DNA of 64,000 nt from Cucumis sativus (GCF_000004075.3 NC_026655.2:25529489-25593488); one strand, 5' to 3'; counted from the first letter of the stretch, positions 52,640 through 64,000 are shown. Notes: a model not told the origin generated them from the sequence alone. Program-made: numbers and translations.

Positions 52640-53554
52640 ATGGATGGAACTAGATTCGTAATCGAAGCACCAGAAGCTGAATCCTTGGCCAAACAATCAG
52701 CCCTCACAATTCCTCTCCTTCTTCCAACTCTCGTCAAATCGGCGCAAAGCTTAGCCCGGCCGCCGATCTCCAAGTACCACGTCGGCGCCGTCGGTCTCGG
52801 ATCATCCGGTAGAGTGTTCTTCGGGGTCAATCTCGAGTTCCCCGGTCTTCCTCTTCATCAATCTGTTCACGCCGAACAATTCCTCGTCACAAATCTCGCC
52901 CTAAACGCCGAATCTCACCTCAATTACCTCGCCGTCTCCGCTGCCCCTTGCGGCCATTGCCGTCAATTCCTCCAAGAAGTTCGCTCTTCCGCAGATATCA
53001 AAATCCTCGTCTCCGATTCTGGTTCCGATTCTGGTTCCGATTCCAAACCCGACGTTTACGTTCCTCTCCCCCAATTTCTCCCCCACCGATTCGGCCCCTA
53101 TGATCTTCTCGCTAAGGACGTTCCATTACTCCTCGAGCCACGATTTAACGGCTTGTCTCTACCGAACGAAACCGCCGAAAATAATAAGCTCTGTAATGGC
53201 AATCACGGCGAGAATTTGGAGAAACTCAAACGCGCCGCCTTAGATGCCGCGAATATGTCCCACGCGCCGTACAGTAAATGTCCGTCGGGAGTTGCGCTGA
53301 TGGACGACAATGGACGAATCTACAATGGACCCTACATGGAATCAGCTGCTTATAATCCGAGTATGGGGCCAGTACAGGCGGCGATAGTGGCGTACATCGC
53401 CGGGGGCGGTGCTGGGTATGAGAGAATCGTCGCGGCCGTGTTGGTGGAGAAGGACGGCGTGGAAGTCAAGCAAGAACGGGCGGCGAGGCTTTTACTGGAG
53501 ACGATCTCGCCGGAGTGTGAATTTACGGTTGTTCATTGTATCGCGGCCGTGTGA
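52640..53554 (+). CDS. CDA1: Cytidine deaminase, intronless
   Basis: A single frame of 304 residues, matching the length of Arabidopsis CDA1. The enzyme deaminates cytidine and deoxycytidine to uridine forms in pyrimidine salvage. The first domain is catalytic: zinc ligands H77, C104 and C107 (SVHAEQ and PCGHC) with E79 as proton shuttle. The second domain keeps the fold (SHAPYSKCPSGVAL, then NPSMGPVQAA) but has lost the HAE and PCxxC motifs, as expected for this two-domain dimeric type. The frame is open upstream to 52499 without another ATG that fits; the start MDGTRFVIE is chosen from family similarity. Residues around SDSGSDSGSDSK come from a 12-base tandem duplication (GATTCTGGTTCC, about 53018-53043). 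It has higher GC than its surroundings, normal for an intronless coding exon. Confidence 0.95.
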   Translation: MDGTRFVIEAPEAESLAKQSALTIPLLLPTLVKSAQSLARPPISKYHVGAVGLGSSGRVFFGVNLEFPGLPLHQSVHAEQFLVTNLALNAESHLNYLAVSAAPCGHCRQFLQEVRSSADIKILVSDSGSDSGSDSKPDVYVPLPQFLPHRFGPYDLLAKDVPLLLEPRFNGLSLPNETAENNKLCNGNHGENLEKLKRAALDAANMSHAPYSKCPSGVALMDDNGRIYNGPYMESAAYNPSMGPVQAAIVAYIAGGGAGYERIVAAVLVEKDGVEVKQERAARLLLETISPECEFTVVHCIAAV

Positions 53555-56148
53555 TAATGGATCATTTTTTTTTTTTAATTTGTAAATTTTGAATCACAAT
53601 TTCTTTGATGTTTTTAGACTGTTTGATGCATATCATGTAATATTGTAACGAAATAAATTATATAAAAATCCCTCTTTCTTTATTGTTTTCTTTTTATATT
53701 CTTTATTAATATTTTCATTCATCATAAAATTTTCAAAATATGAATAAAATTAGTATTAGTGTATTTTTTTACACTTTAATTACGTGACATCTCAAATTAT
53801 ATAATTTTTCAAAATTAGAAAACTATTTCAAATTAGTTTAGAAACTATAATTTAACATAAAACTCATTTACTTAAATTTATTGTCAAACCCAACAATGGA
53901 CCAATTTCCACACGTCATTCAAAACAATAAAATTCAATAGAAATCCATACACAATAAAATAATCAATGACAATGACAAATGAAATGAAATAAAGTTTTTT
54001 TCTTTTTTTAGAAGGTTGAAGAAATTTTCAAAATATATGTTATAAAATAGAAATAAGAGTTAACATAACCAATAGAAAAGAAAAGAAAAGAATTATTGCA
54101 AATGTAACACGGTTGAAAATATTTATAATATTTGAATTAAAATGATTCAATGGAAAAAAAACGAGAATAAAATAAGAATAGAATATAAAGAAAGTTAGAT
54201 GGATGAAAGACAATAATTGATGCAATAATGTCCTTAAAAAAAAGAAAATAGAAAAATGAAAAAACATTGTATAATAGAAAATGTAATCATCCATTTAATA
54301 TGGACCTTCTAAATAAAATAGAGAATAAGTATTTGGAAATCCATATTAAATGGTATAAAACTGTGTCATAATTTAAAGTTGACCCCCAAAAGGGAAAAAA
54401 GAGAAATGTGGACAAAATTTAAGCTAAATAAATATATATAGGAAGAAATGTATATTAAAAGAAAAAACTTAATCAAATGAATGAATGAATTAATGATGAA
54501 GCTTAATAGGATATAATGAATCTAACAGTAATATATATATAAAGTAAAAATTAGAATTTGTTAGGGGAATAATAAGAATAAGATGCGGCGGCAAAGAAGG
54601 TCGGAAGGTGGTGGTTGACGACGGCGGAGAATATGATTGGTGGGAGAAAAGGTCCAATCCAATATTCTTTCCAACTTCTATGGGGAATTAGTTTTTTTTT
54701 TTTATTCTTTTGTATATAATTAAGTGTCCCCACACAGATCCAGAACCCAAAAAACAAAACAAATAAATAAAAAATATGCCTTTAGAAAGAATCATTGCTT
54801 ACAAGAGTTGGGTTTATGATGAATTTGATAGTTATATATATATATATATGTATATATAACTGAGAAGACACTTATTACCCTAATGCCATGGCAATGACAC
54901 AGTTTGTCAGCATCATGGTTTATTAGAACCTTTCCGGTGAGATATTCATGTAAGATGTTGCGTTAGAATGGTTCCATGATGACCAACCAACTCTTTCACG
55001 ATTTCATTTTTAGTATTATGTTTTTTTAGAAGAAAACTCTATCTTAATCAACTTTTTAGTAATTGCGATTTACCAAATTTAATAATCTCTATCACGATAA
55101 GTTATAGAAAAATGGTAGTGTGGTCTCACGTAATTAAAAGGCTAGATTTCATATTTTTTTTTAAGAAGTGAGATCAATAATAAAGACATCTGAAAGAGGT
55201 CATCCGTAAAGAAACCTTTTTAGAATATTTCTACTAGGAGAGGTGATGGGATTTGGACTTTGATTCTGGCTATGGCCAAGCCATATGGAGCGACCTATCA
55301 AAATCTCATATGAGTCAGGTTTCTAGCTATCTCTTATCTGCTATTTCATGTCTACCTTTTGAACCTCAAGCATTTGGCAAGGTCTCAATCATGATATTAT
55401 GCTCAATCAGGTTCATGGGATTGAGAGAGAACAGTCTAACCACAAACACAATTAACCCAGCTCCAAGATGAGATTTCAAGGTTTAGGGTGTATTTCTCGT
55501 TCGACCACAACCTTGTGTTTTGGTTGGGAGTTCATTTGTGGTGAAACTTAGGAGAAGCTAGAAAAGCTAAGCATCGAGTTCATCCGAAAAGTTGTTCATG
55601 TCTGATACAATGTCTGATCCCCATAAGAAGGCTAAGTTGGAATATAGGACATGCAACACAAGCATGGGATATAAAATGAAACTCATGATACATGTCATAT
55701 CGCCAATGGGAGGTTGAGGTCAACCCACATGGGACAGCCTCTCCAATTCTTTTATCCTTGTAGCTCAAAAACATCGTCGTTTACCTCATTGAAAGGTATC
55801 GTTGTGCACAATTCTTTTATTCTTGTAGACCTTCATTAGATGTTCAATCATCTAAACTTAACCTTGACCCCAATTTTGATATCAACTAATATGACTAAAT
55901 TAAAAGAAATGAGGGGAATGGTTCAAAATGTTAAAAATAACAGAATGCAGAAAATTATAATCCAGACAAACAACACTATTGGGCATGGAAACCCACGTGG
56001 AAAATTAATCAACCGTCCACTACCTTAACCTCAAAGTAACTTAACATAAACAACAAAATTTACAAAGGCAAAACATACCCATACTTCTTTGCCTTTTTGG
56101 AACATCAAAAGCCATAAAATGAAGCACAGTGTTTAAAGAGCTTTTGTT
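53555..56148. other. Intergenic between CDA and PRA1
   Basis: CDA 3' UTR at the left, then AT-rich DNA. A GC-richer block at about 54580-54640 (GGCGGCAAAG, GACGACGGCGG) and a mixed-composition segment at 55240-56050 stand out, but I find no family similarity in either. An AT microsatellite lies near 54834-54858. The right end is the PRA1 3' UTR. Confidence 0.55.
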
Positions 56149-56748
56149 CTATGAAAGAGAGAAAGAAGAGGAGGCAGCGTGCTTGAGAGGCATTTTGACA
56201 ACCCCTCTTCCACCTCCATATTCTGATAAACCTTCTTCATCCAAAGAGAAGGCATCCTCACTACCTTTTAAAGCTCCATGAACAAACACGACCAACACGC
56301 CAACAAACATTGAAATTATAATGTTCATAGTTGCATCTGTGATCAAAAGCAACGCTATGGTGATTAGCATCAAAACTACCATCACCAATTGGTCGTCGAC
56401 TATGCTACCACGAACCACCCATGGTTCGTCATGTAAGAAATATAAGTAAAGCCAAGCAAGAAATGAAATGATGAAGACAACCAATGAGATGGGTTGCCAA
56501 AGCAAACTTAGAAAGAGGATGAATAATACGATGAGAATGTAATTTGTCCAAAAGTACTCAGCATTGTTCTTAATTCTATTGATTAGCTGCAAAAAGGAGG
56601 TGGGAAAACTTAGATCTTGAGGCTGGATCATCTCCATCCATGGCCTTCGTTTGCCGAGGGCTGATGCGATGCGTTCTCTTGCCCGAGATGTGTAATGTAG
56701 GTTTGATAAAGGAACTGGCTCGGTTGGAATTGTTCCATAGGTCCCCAT
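56149..56748 (-). CDS. PRA1 family protein (F group), intronless
   Basis: A 199-residue prenylated Rab acceptor protein. Such proteins sit in ER, Golgi and endosomal membranes and handle prenylated Rab GTPases during vesicle traffic. The N-terminus MGTYGTIPT and the YTSRARERIASALGKRRPW segment are typical of the plant PRA1 F group. Four hydrophobic spans lie in two pairs: about 80-98 with 100-118, and 131-149 with 151-170, separated by the LHDEPWVVRG loop. The C-terminus has an acidic stretch (EDAFSLDEEG). The frame remains open 34 codons further upstream, but that part is proline-rich and lies over the leader; the start at 56748 matches the conserved family start. Confidence 0.92.
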   Translation of the reverse strand: MGTYGTIPTEPVPLSNLHYTSRARERIASALGKRRPWMEMIQPQDLSFPTSFLQLINRIKNNAEYFWTNYILIVLFILFLSLLWQPISLVVFIISFLAWLYLYFLHDEPWVVRGSIVDDQLVMVVLMLITIALLLITDATMNIIISMFVGVLVVFVHGALKGSEDAFSLDEEGLSEYGGGRGVVKMPLKHAASSSFSLS

Positions 56749-57094
56749 ATTCCCTCTTCTTTGCCCGTTACAGAGCAGGGGGGTGGGGGGAAGGGGAAGA
56801 AATGCGAGAGGAGGGTGGGTGGAGAGAGAGGGAGGGGAATGAAAGGGCAATGAGAGGTTGCCATTTAATGAAGAGGGAGGTTGAAGAGAACCATTTTTGG
56901 CAGAGCCTAAATACTTTGTTCTAAAAACAGAAATTATTACGTGTCCACAATGTTTGAGCTGTAAAACTCATCAACCAAAACATATATGGAAGCTACAAAC
57001 TAGAATTTCCCCCTAAGGTAGCCAGTCGCCAGACATTCATATTGATTACCAAAGAACATATCTAAATTAATCAACATTGTAAAATAACGAAGGT

Positions 57095-57310
57095 TTAATT
57101 ACAAATTAGTCCTGTGCTTTAAAAATGTTAGAATTTAGTCATTGACAAAACCACATAAATAGTTCCTATGGTTTGATAAATTCCTCATGAGTAGTCCTAA
57201 CATAGGGGCTATTTATAAACTATAGATACTAAATTCCAATTTAATCCAAACCATAGGTACTAAATTCCAATTTAATCCAAACCATAGGAAGGAATTGCAA
57301 ATTAACCTAG
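57095..57310. repeat. Dispersed repeat C, copy 1
   Basis: Contains TTACAAATTAGTCC, GTTAGAATTTAGTCATT and CCTATGGTTTGATAAA, which recur in the same order at 58990-59150. These recall common decayed plant repeats; the class is not known. Confidence 0.5.
57227..57288. repeat. Perfect 31-base tandem duplication
   Basis: The unit beginning TACTAAATTCCAATTTAATC and ending CCATAGG occurs at 57227-57257 and 57258-57288. Confidence 0.95.
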
Positions 57311-57469
57311 AATAGAAAAGGGAGAGTTAAGGAAAAGTTCAACAGAAATTTGTGTTCTTCTCTATTAGAACTTAGCAATGGTTCTATTCAGTGAAACATT
57401 AGGAATTAAGTCCAAATCCAGAAACTAATAATCTGAAAGGCTTGTTTAGCCTGTGTTGTAATACCCCAT

Positions 57470-57800
57470 CGAACCGTGAATTCAGATCAAGACTTGGAAT
57501 CTGGATGCAACACCTAGTGACCCCAATATTCTCCTGCATCCTCTATGACTTCGTAATGCTATCCACTTGCTTAAACTGCTTCTAAGAATGAAGATTGTCC
57601 CAACATGGGTCTTTTCAGTTTGCTTTGTCTTACATGCTTCCTAAGAAAACTCCTACAAGATCACCCAACACAGAATTGCTCCAAGCTAAGAATGGTTAAC
57701 TTTGGAGTTGTTATCATTGGCCACCAAAAAAGACGATGCACCTTGTTAGTATTTGTTAGTATACATAGTAGCCATCAATTTTTTCAAGCCTTTCTTAACC
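57470..57800. mobile_element. Possible retroelement fragment (low confidence)
   Basis: The block has balanced base composition unlike its AT-rich flanks and words such as TCCCAACATGGGTCTTTTCA, CTACAAGATCACCCAACACA and GAATTGCTCCAAGCTAAGAA, which I associate with widespread plant retroelement LTR-like repeats. No coding part or paired LTR is present in the window. Confidence 0.3.
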
Positions 57801-58292
57801 AAGTTGCTTTCGTATACTTTAGAATCTCTCTCATTCTCAATTCACTTATGTACCCCTCCTAAACTCGGATGTTACATGTGTTAGCTTTCTACAAGGCATT
57901 GCCACTCAGCCTATATTCTTCTTAAAAATCAATTTTTTTTTTTTTAAAAACAAGGTCTATGCCTTTAAACAAGCCACTTGTTGGAGGTTTAAATTGAGTT
58001 TAGTTTAGTGGTACTGGACATTGACATGTACTCCTTTTGACGTTGGAGGTTTAAATCCCCATATCCCACTCTTGTACTTTTTTTATAAAAAAAGCAACCC
58101 TCATATAATTTTTCTGCTCATGCTTTAAAAGAGGATGAGATAGATGATAAGATTCAACAATGAAAACCAGAAATATGAATTATTATTGATAATCATACCA
58201 ATTTTTAGAGCAAACAGCAAATGCTCAGTCATTAACTTTCTACAATATGTATCCAATATCAGCATGGAAGAGAAGGGCGAGTGCTAAAGGTT

Positions 58293-59626
58293 TCACTTCG
58301 TGTGTGCAGGGACTTCTCCTCTCATTACCCTCCAAGGTCCAGTATAAAATTTTGGTTTCATTAAAGGAACAGCTTCCCCTGGGTGATCTTCCCAATACTT
58401 TTCCTGCACATTTTAGCAAGGATTGCATCGGTTGATATAGCTAGCACAAATGTTGCTTTAGGGAATGTTTGGAAGTGATTTGAATTGCAAAAATCACTAT
58501 TTTCATGTTTCAAAATCAATCTAAAACGTATTTTAAATCATTCAAAATCAAGTCTAGTGTAAAATCCAACACTAAATTGATGTTAAATGATCATAAGACA
58601 TGTTTCAAAGTGCCTTTATCTTCCTAAAATGATGACAAGACATGGTTCAAACAATATTTCGTTTTCTTTTTTCTTTGGATAAGAAACCAAGCTTCAAAAA
58701 TGAAATATATATTCTTAATAAATGAAAGAAAATACAAAAAGGAGTAGTCCCACGAAAAGAGGAGTCCAATGAACTACAAGGAAGAACAACGTTTAAATAG
58801 TTAAACATAATAATAATTACAAAAAGAGAGAGAGAGAGAATCTTAACCACATAAGCCATAACAAACCATTAAGCCTAAGCACCTCTCACAACCCCTCCTC
58901 ATATCTATAAAAACTTTACTATTATACCATAACTCCCTCTCTAATTTAGTCCCGTTCCTTTTCGTTTTTCAATGTTTTGCACATTTTTTAAAGTTAAATT
59001 ACAAATTTGCTCCCTATGGTTTATGGAGAAAATTAGAGTTTAATTCCTATACTAAAGTTAGAATTTAGTCATTATGGTTTGATAAAGCCTCATAATTTAT
59101 ATTCCAACTTCCTTTTGAACCATGAAAACCAAATTTGCAACTTAACCCATTTTTGGGATGAACCTCCAACCTCAATGGAGTGAATACATGTCGATTAATG
59201 TTCAACTAAGCTCGTTTTGGGATTTTAATACTTTACTTAAAAATTCTTCTAATTGGGGGCACCATTCTGTGACAAAGTAAAGAAGTGAACAAAATGGGAA
59301 AAACATTCAATCTTTCTTCTATTTTGAATCCACTCAATTCATCAATTAAACAGAATCAAAAGCAACCTCAATTACATAAACATGCTCAAGCTAAACAACA
59401 AAATGAACGAGAAGGAAAAGAAAAGAAAAGAAAAGAAAAGGACCTTATAGAGTTGCTCGGTAATGGCAGCGCCGACGACACCAGTGTAAAAAGCAGCAAT
59501 ATAAATGGAAACCAAAGGCGTAAAGGATTTAGGTCGTCTATAGGGATCGACCATATCCCAGAGAAGCGTTTTTTCCCATTTGGTGAAGAGATAGTCGGCG
59601 TACTTCCTCCATAAATAACTCGCCAT
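58293..59626 (-). CDS. 97-residue single-span protein, probably mitochondrial inner membrane (complex I accessory type)
   Basis: Two exons: 59626-59444 (61 codons) and 58403-58293 (36 codons plus stop), split by a 1040-base intron that begins GTCCTT and ends TGCAG. The protein starts MASYLWRKYADYLFTKWEKT, has one hydrophobic span at about 38-57 (PLVSIYIAAFYTGVVGAAIT), then EKYWEDHPGEAVPLMKPKFY and ends GEVPAHTK. I recognise this as a conserved plant small protein; I associate it with plant-specific accessory subunits of respiratory complex I, but that link is from memory and not secure. No cleavable presequence is evident. Exon 2 is so short that gene finders could miss it. The gene structure is well supported by frame and splice sites; the function is tentative. 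Confidence 0.75.
58990..59155. repeat. Dispersed repeat C, copy 2, in intron of the small gene
   Basis: Contains TTACAAATTTGCTCCCTATG, GTTAGAATTTAGTCATTATG and GTTTGATAAAGCCTCAT, similar to 57095-57310. It lies inside the intron of the 97-residue protein gene. Confidence 0.5.
59412..59441. repeat. (GAAAA)n microsatellite beside a splice donor
   Basis: About five GAAAA units that end three bases from the intron 1 donor of the small membrane-protein gene. In gene orientation this is a T-rich run just inside the intron. Confidence 0.85.
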
Positions 59627-61289
59627 ATTGGCGCAATTGGCGATTGATTCGTTCCAAATGTAAAGGTATTTAAAGGAAGACGAAAACAGTTGAAGAATCG
59701 GCGGTTACTGTCTTCACTGGCGGAGGCGGCGGAGGAATCATCAATGGAAAGTTTTGTTAAGAGAAGGAGAAATAAAGAAGAAAAAAAAAAAAAGAGAAAA
59801 CCACTTTTTTATGTATCTATTTGGCTTTTACCTTCATTTTAAATATTTAAATATTCATAATCTATTACTATAAATATTTTAGTTCCAAATATTTACGGAA
59901 CAATTTCAAAAACAGACGAAGATAGAACGACCTTTTTTCAAAATTTTGATAATTTGCTTGTTTTTGGTACAAAATTTAATGGTTTAAATTTTGATGGTAA
60001 AATCTAAATAATTTTTTTTTGACATATTTTAAAGTAGTTGAATGTATGAACTTTTTAATTTTGTTATAAAAATTATAAATATTTTGATGTTTTGTTATAA
60101 CTATAAAAATTAGACTACGGTTTATATTAAAATTTACTAATTTAGTATATTAATTATTTAATATTTTTATTTTTATTTAATTTTAAGATTGTCATTTACT
60201 AAATATCCTAGATAATATAGTATAAGATTTTAATAAAAACTTTATTCCAAAATTTTCCAATATAATCTCTCCGTTCATTATATTTTATTTCACTCATCTC
60301 CTTGAAGTTTTCTCTCATATCTCTTAATTTCCTATCTTTAAATATATTTCTTAAATGTGGTTTTAATTTTTGTTAAGAAACAAAAATGGTTCATTTAATA
60401 CAGTGGCCTGTATGACATTTTAGTTCAGTTTTTTTTTGTTTTTGTTTTGAAATATTTTATTTTCGACTGTTCATGTCTAACATGAAATAGTATGAATTCA
60501 GTCTTTTTTATAAAAAAAACTAACATAAAACAAGTTTGGATTCTTACATGTTGGACAAATTTAAAAATACATGTACACACGAAATTACATCATTAATTTG
60601 GTAAGCATAAGGATACTGAATTTAGAATAAAACAAAATGTAAAATTACAAATAAAAATTTAAAAACAAGCAATTCACATATTTAGTTTGCTTTTGTTAGC
60701 AATCAATACAAAGAGTTGAGTTTGAATTGTAATAATCACTCCAAAGTAATTGGATGAGTTGACACAAATAATGTTATTTGTGTTGATACAAATAAAGAAA
60801 TACTAACTTTTAAATTATTGATAAATCAAACATTGAGTTAAGTTTTTTTTAACCACATAACCCAACTCTCCAAAATTACCCAAGTTAAACACCTCCATGA
60901 TGCTTTTTTTGAATTGTGTTTAGATTAAAAAAAATATACATTTATAAACCATAAAACTAATTATAATTAATCATATAAACTATTAATTATGGATGGATGA
61001 AAGTTTTATATAATCATTATTTGGGGGTGTTACGTACACATAAAATACTATATTTATTAACACTTTTTTATATTTTTTAAAATATGAATAGGTATTAAAA
61101 AAGAAAAAACTAGAGCCTAATTAAACTTTAACCAAAAATATAATACACATAATAATTACTTTAAAAAAAAATCAGTTGTCATTTTCCTATAATGGAAGGG
61201 GGCAAAATTTTAGGGAAAACACAAACAGTAAACCTCACAACCACGCTCTCTAGTAAGTGGAGAAAGTAATGGAGATTTTATCTTAACTT
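59627..61289. other. Intergenic between the small membrane-protein gene and the WD40 gene
   Basis: The left 130 bases, with GGCGGAGGCGGCGGAGG, are the probable 5' UTR and core promoter of the minus-strand small gene. The rest is AT-rich with nothing recognised. The right end is the 3' UTR of the WD40 gene. Confidence 0.6.
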
Positions 61290-63752
61290 TCAAGCAGCAG
61301 CATCAGAAGGAAGGGTAGTTTGAATGTTTGAAGGCATAAGAATGTTAAAACCATCTGCAGCAGTCGAAACAATCATCCCTGGAATTTGAGCATGCCAATG
61401 TAATTCTTTCAAGTCATTTTGTCCCTGAAGAGTGTGCAGAAATCCGTGAGATGATTGCAATGTACAACTAACTGGCTCAATCGAGAATATTAGAAAGATG
61501 GAGGATGCAAAAGTGTACCTGATGAACAAATAGAAGTTGGGGAGGTAAATCTTCTGGTGCATTTACTTGTTCTTGGGTTTTGGCTTTGAACTCTGCTTCT
61601 TCTTCTTCATCCTTTTCCAAAGAGAGGTCCCATATTCTGGTAGAAATGGGAAAAGGTTGAGAAGAATAATAATTTGAATTTAGTAACAAACGATTCATAG
61701 TTTATTGCTGCTGCAACTTACGTCAACTGGTTGTCGGCTGATGACACTGCCAGTGTTGAGGCTTCATGTGGACTCCACTCTATCGACGTGATGGGTTGTT
61801 TGTGGTATTCAAAATGCGCTACTACAGAATCTCCTTCCTGCTCAATTAAAGAAGAGAATGATCACTACTACTACAAAAGGGGAACATATGCTTGTAAGGT
61901 GTTCTTATATTTAAGCTTTGTTCGAGTTTAACAGTAACAGAGTTACCTTGAGTAATCGAAGATCGTGAATAGAAAATGTTCCATCATCACTTCCAGATGC
62001 CAACATGCAGCTTGCAAGTCTAATGACGTAATATAATTGCATAAGCCATATTATAAAAGAAAAAAATATGAAACAAAAATAGAAAGATATTGAGCTGTTA
62101 ACTCTACCTGTTCCATGAAATAACATTCACATCAGCATTGTGTGCCTTAAAAGAGGCTGCAGGAGACTTCCCTGAACGAACATCCCATATCGCGACATTC
62201 CCATCCGCAGAACAGGAGGAAAATACATGAGGTTCTGTAGGACTCCACTGCACAAAATTCAAATTCAAAAGGAGTTGTCAGAAATTTCTTTTGTTTGAAG
62301 GAAATGTGATCGTTTAGAATTGAAGTATACCTGCAGATCTTCGACGCTTGCAGAATGTCCAACAAATGGAGCAGTATCAACATTCCACGAAGTGGCAGAT
62401 GAAGGCTCCCACAGATGAATAAAACTTTTACAGTCCCCTTAAAAAATGACAGCAAGTCAGTATAAAACAGCCACTGAAAGTCATCAAGATAAGTAGTTCC
62501 AATGGTAAGAAAGTCAATCTATACCAGACAGAAGCCTTCCAGGAACAAGTGGACTCCAGTCTAAAGCATAACCTTCATCCTTATGCTTGAACAAAGTTAA
62601 TGGAGCCTGATTAAAAACTGAAGAGTCTCCCGGGCTAACTGTAGGTTCTGATCCTGCTAAAGTATTGAGATGAGAGCTGAAGTCCCAAATCTGCATGACA
62701 AAAAAATACACACTATAAACCATGTAAAGGCTAAGAAGCTGAAATGCCCATTTAACCTTACACATAACAAATAAATAAATACACACACACACTTTTTGTT
62801 CGGTCCAGAAACAAGGGAAATTTTGCATAAATAAAATGAAGTAGAATTGACCCTTCCCCGCAAAAATGAAGACAAACTCAAGGGTACATGTAGTCTACCT
62901 TGAAGACTTCAAGTATCGCAAGACACAAGGACAAGCTCAAAAATTAGAGTTTATAAATCAAGTCTAACCTGAACATGGCCACCATCAGCCCAAGATGCAC
63001 ATATATGAGGATTTTGTTGCATGGCACGTATACGATTTACACATCCTTCATGAGCTACCTTGCGCAGCTGTTGACGAAAGAATATAAATACAAACACATT
63101 AGAATCAAGGTAATATACATTATACATGAAGCAATGAAAAATAAACATTAATTTAGCATCATAATACCTGCCATACTGGTAACTTATATCCACCATTTTC
63201 CTCACCTTCATCATCCTCATCACTGTCGCTGCTATCAGAGTCCATGTCAGTGTCATCTGTCACTGGTTTACTGGGCAATAGTTCACGTCTCTTTCCAGAA
63301 ATATTAGATATCTTATAGATTCCAATGGAGTTCCAGGAAGCTTTCTCCGCCTGCAAAACAAAGACAATAATATCTTGAAATAACGGCTTAAATTGAAACA
63401 GGAAAGTTGTAAATGCAAAACAAGAAAATCTAATAATAGAATCTATAGGTCCCTTTTTCCTAATGTGGAGGATTCTTACTTCATTCCTCCAAAAGGATGA
63501 TGCCAAGGAAACAATTAACTGGAAAAATACTCAGCTTAACTAATTTATTCTCTGATAAGATCACCAAATATGTATGCACATTTGTCCCCAATTAAAATGA
63601 GTACGTCCTCATAATCTGATACCTTCTAACAAGAAGGAAACATTTTCAAAGGCTTTTGACTAGTCAAACTCACCTGAGTCCCCGCGACAAAATAAATAGT
63701 GTGTGGAAACTCTGTCCTCACCAAGCCTAATGTGTCACGAACAATATCAAAG
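61290..63752 (-). CDS. HTD1: Glutamate-rich WD-repeat protein (GRWD1/HTD1 type), 5' end outside window
   Basis: Ten exons seen in coding order: 63752-63674, 63350-63168, 63067-62969, 62690-62525, 62437-62331, 62247-62108, 62019-61947, 61837-61722, 61636-61519, 61424-61290, about 405 codons. The first of these starts in mid-codon, so at least one more exon with roughly 70 residues lies beyond the right edge. Sequence in order: [14 protein letters not shown], an acidic tract ([15 protein letters not shown]), then WD repeats ([72 protein letters not shown]) and a C-terminal [21 protein letters not shown]. The WDVR box is the DWD signature for binding DDB1 in CUL4 ubiquitin ligases; Arabidopsis HTD1 is a negative factor in heat tolerance and yeast/animal relatives (Rrb1, GRWD1) act in ribosome assembly. 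All junctions keep frame. Confidence 0.93.
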
Positions 63753-64000
63753 CTACAAAAAATAACCAATTCAAATTGTAAATTTACAACCTTAGATAAT
63801 AAGACCATTACAGACCAAGAAAATAAAAACAGCCAAAAATATACATAAACTAGATGGCAAAAGCAAGGGTATTCATTCATATTCAATATTAATAATGTTT
63901 GAACCATTCCTAAGAGACCAGGCCTTTCAATTGTACACTATGCTTCACAATAAGAAATATCAAATTCCAGCATATTATATAACCCGCCAGATTCAACCAT
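63753..64000 (-). other. Part of the first visible intron of the WD40 gene
   Basis: AT-rich sequence preceding (in gene orientation) the acceptor at 63753. I see no exon coding the expected WPCLSF segment, so the upstream exon lies outside the window. Confidence 0.6.

Larger units (their letters stand above)
56749..58292. other. Region between PRA1 and the small membrane-protein gene
   Basis: Begins with the PRA1 leader (CT-rich on the minus strand). A repeat block lies at 57095-57310 and a possible element fragment at 57470-57790, both listed separately. The rest is unremarkable and includes the 3' UTR of the next minus-strand gene at the right end. Confidence 0.6.

Noticed and set aside
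56749-56850. 34-codon upstream extension of PRA1
   Set aside because: Proline-rich, over a CT-rich leader, and the conserved family start MGTYG lies downstream.
1-64000. Gene cluster or new multi-gene system
   Set aside because: The genes belong to unrelated families, lie on both strands, and are separated by kilobases of repeat-rich DNA; nothing suggests joint function.

Overview
This window is plant nuclear DNA. Genes are split by AT-rich GT..AG introns, the proteins match plant-specific families, and the long intergenic stretches are AT-rich with microsatellites and small dispersed repeats. The look of the repeats (short elements with a GTGTTTGG-like end and others built around GATAGA-type words) suggests a cucurbit such as Cucumis; that is inference, not proof.

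Layout. 0.4-4.2 kb (+): receptor-like cytoplasmic (pseudo)kinase with an N-terminal USP-like domain, carrying a one-base frame break in exon 1. 6.6-10.6 kb (+): LpxA-type acyltransferase, 10 exons. 10.6-17.2 kb: gene-poor. 17.2-19.6 kb (+): SHAQKYF-class MYB-related repressor with a zinc knuckle and EAR motif. 19.6-26.9 kb: gene-poor, repeats, possible gene remnant. 27.0-37.1 kb (-): 20-exon K+ efflux antiporter of the KEA4/5/6 group. 37.1-42.9 kb: gene-poor. 42.9-46.0 kb (+): tetraspanin (TET2-like), two exons. 46.0-52.6 kb: gene-poor. 52.6-53.6 kb (+): cytidine deaminase, intronless. 56.1-56.7 kb (-): PRA1 family protein, intronless. 58.3-59.6 kb (-): 97-residue single-span protein, probably of the inner mitochondrial membrane. 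61.3 kb to the right edge (-): GRWD1/HTD1-type WD40 protein, 5' end outside the window.

Exon boundaries were worked out by hand from splice sites plus family similarity. In every multi-exon gene the exon lengths close to an open frame; the kinase closes only after removal of one base. The genes are independent housekeeping, signalling and membrane-traffic genes; I see no operon-like or biosynthetic cluster. I saw no tRNA, rRNA, CRISPR or intact transposon ORF. I found no convincing undescribed system; the most notable points are the frame break in the kinase, an imperfect duplication inside the MYB intron, several dispersed repeat families, and the small mitochondrial-type gene whose second exon is only 37 codons including the stop.
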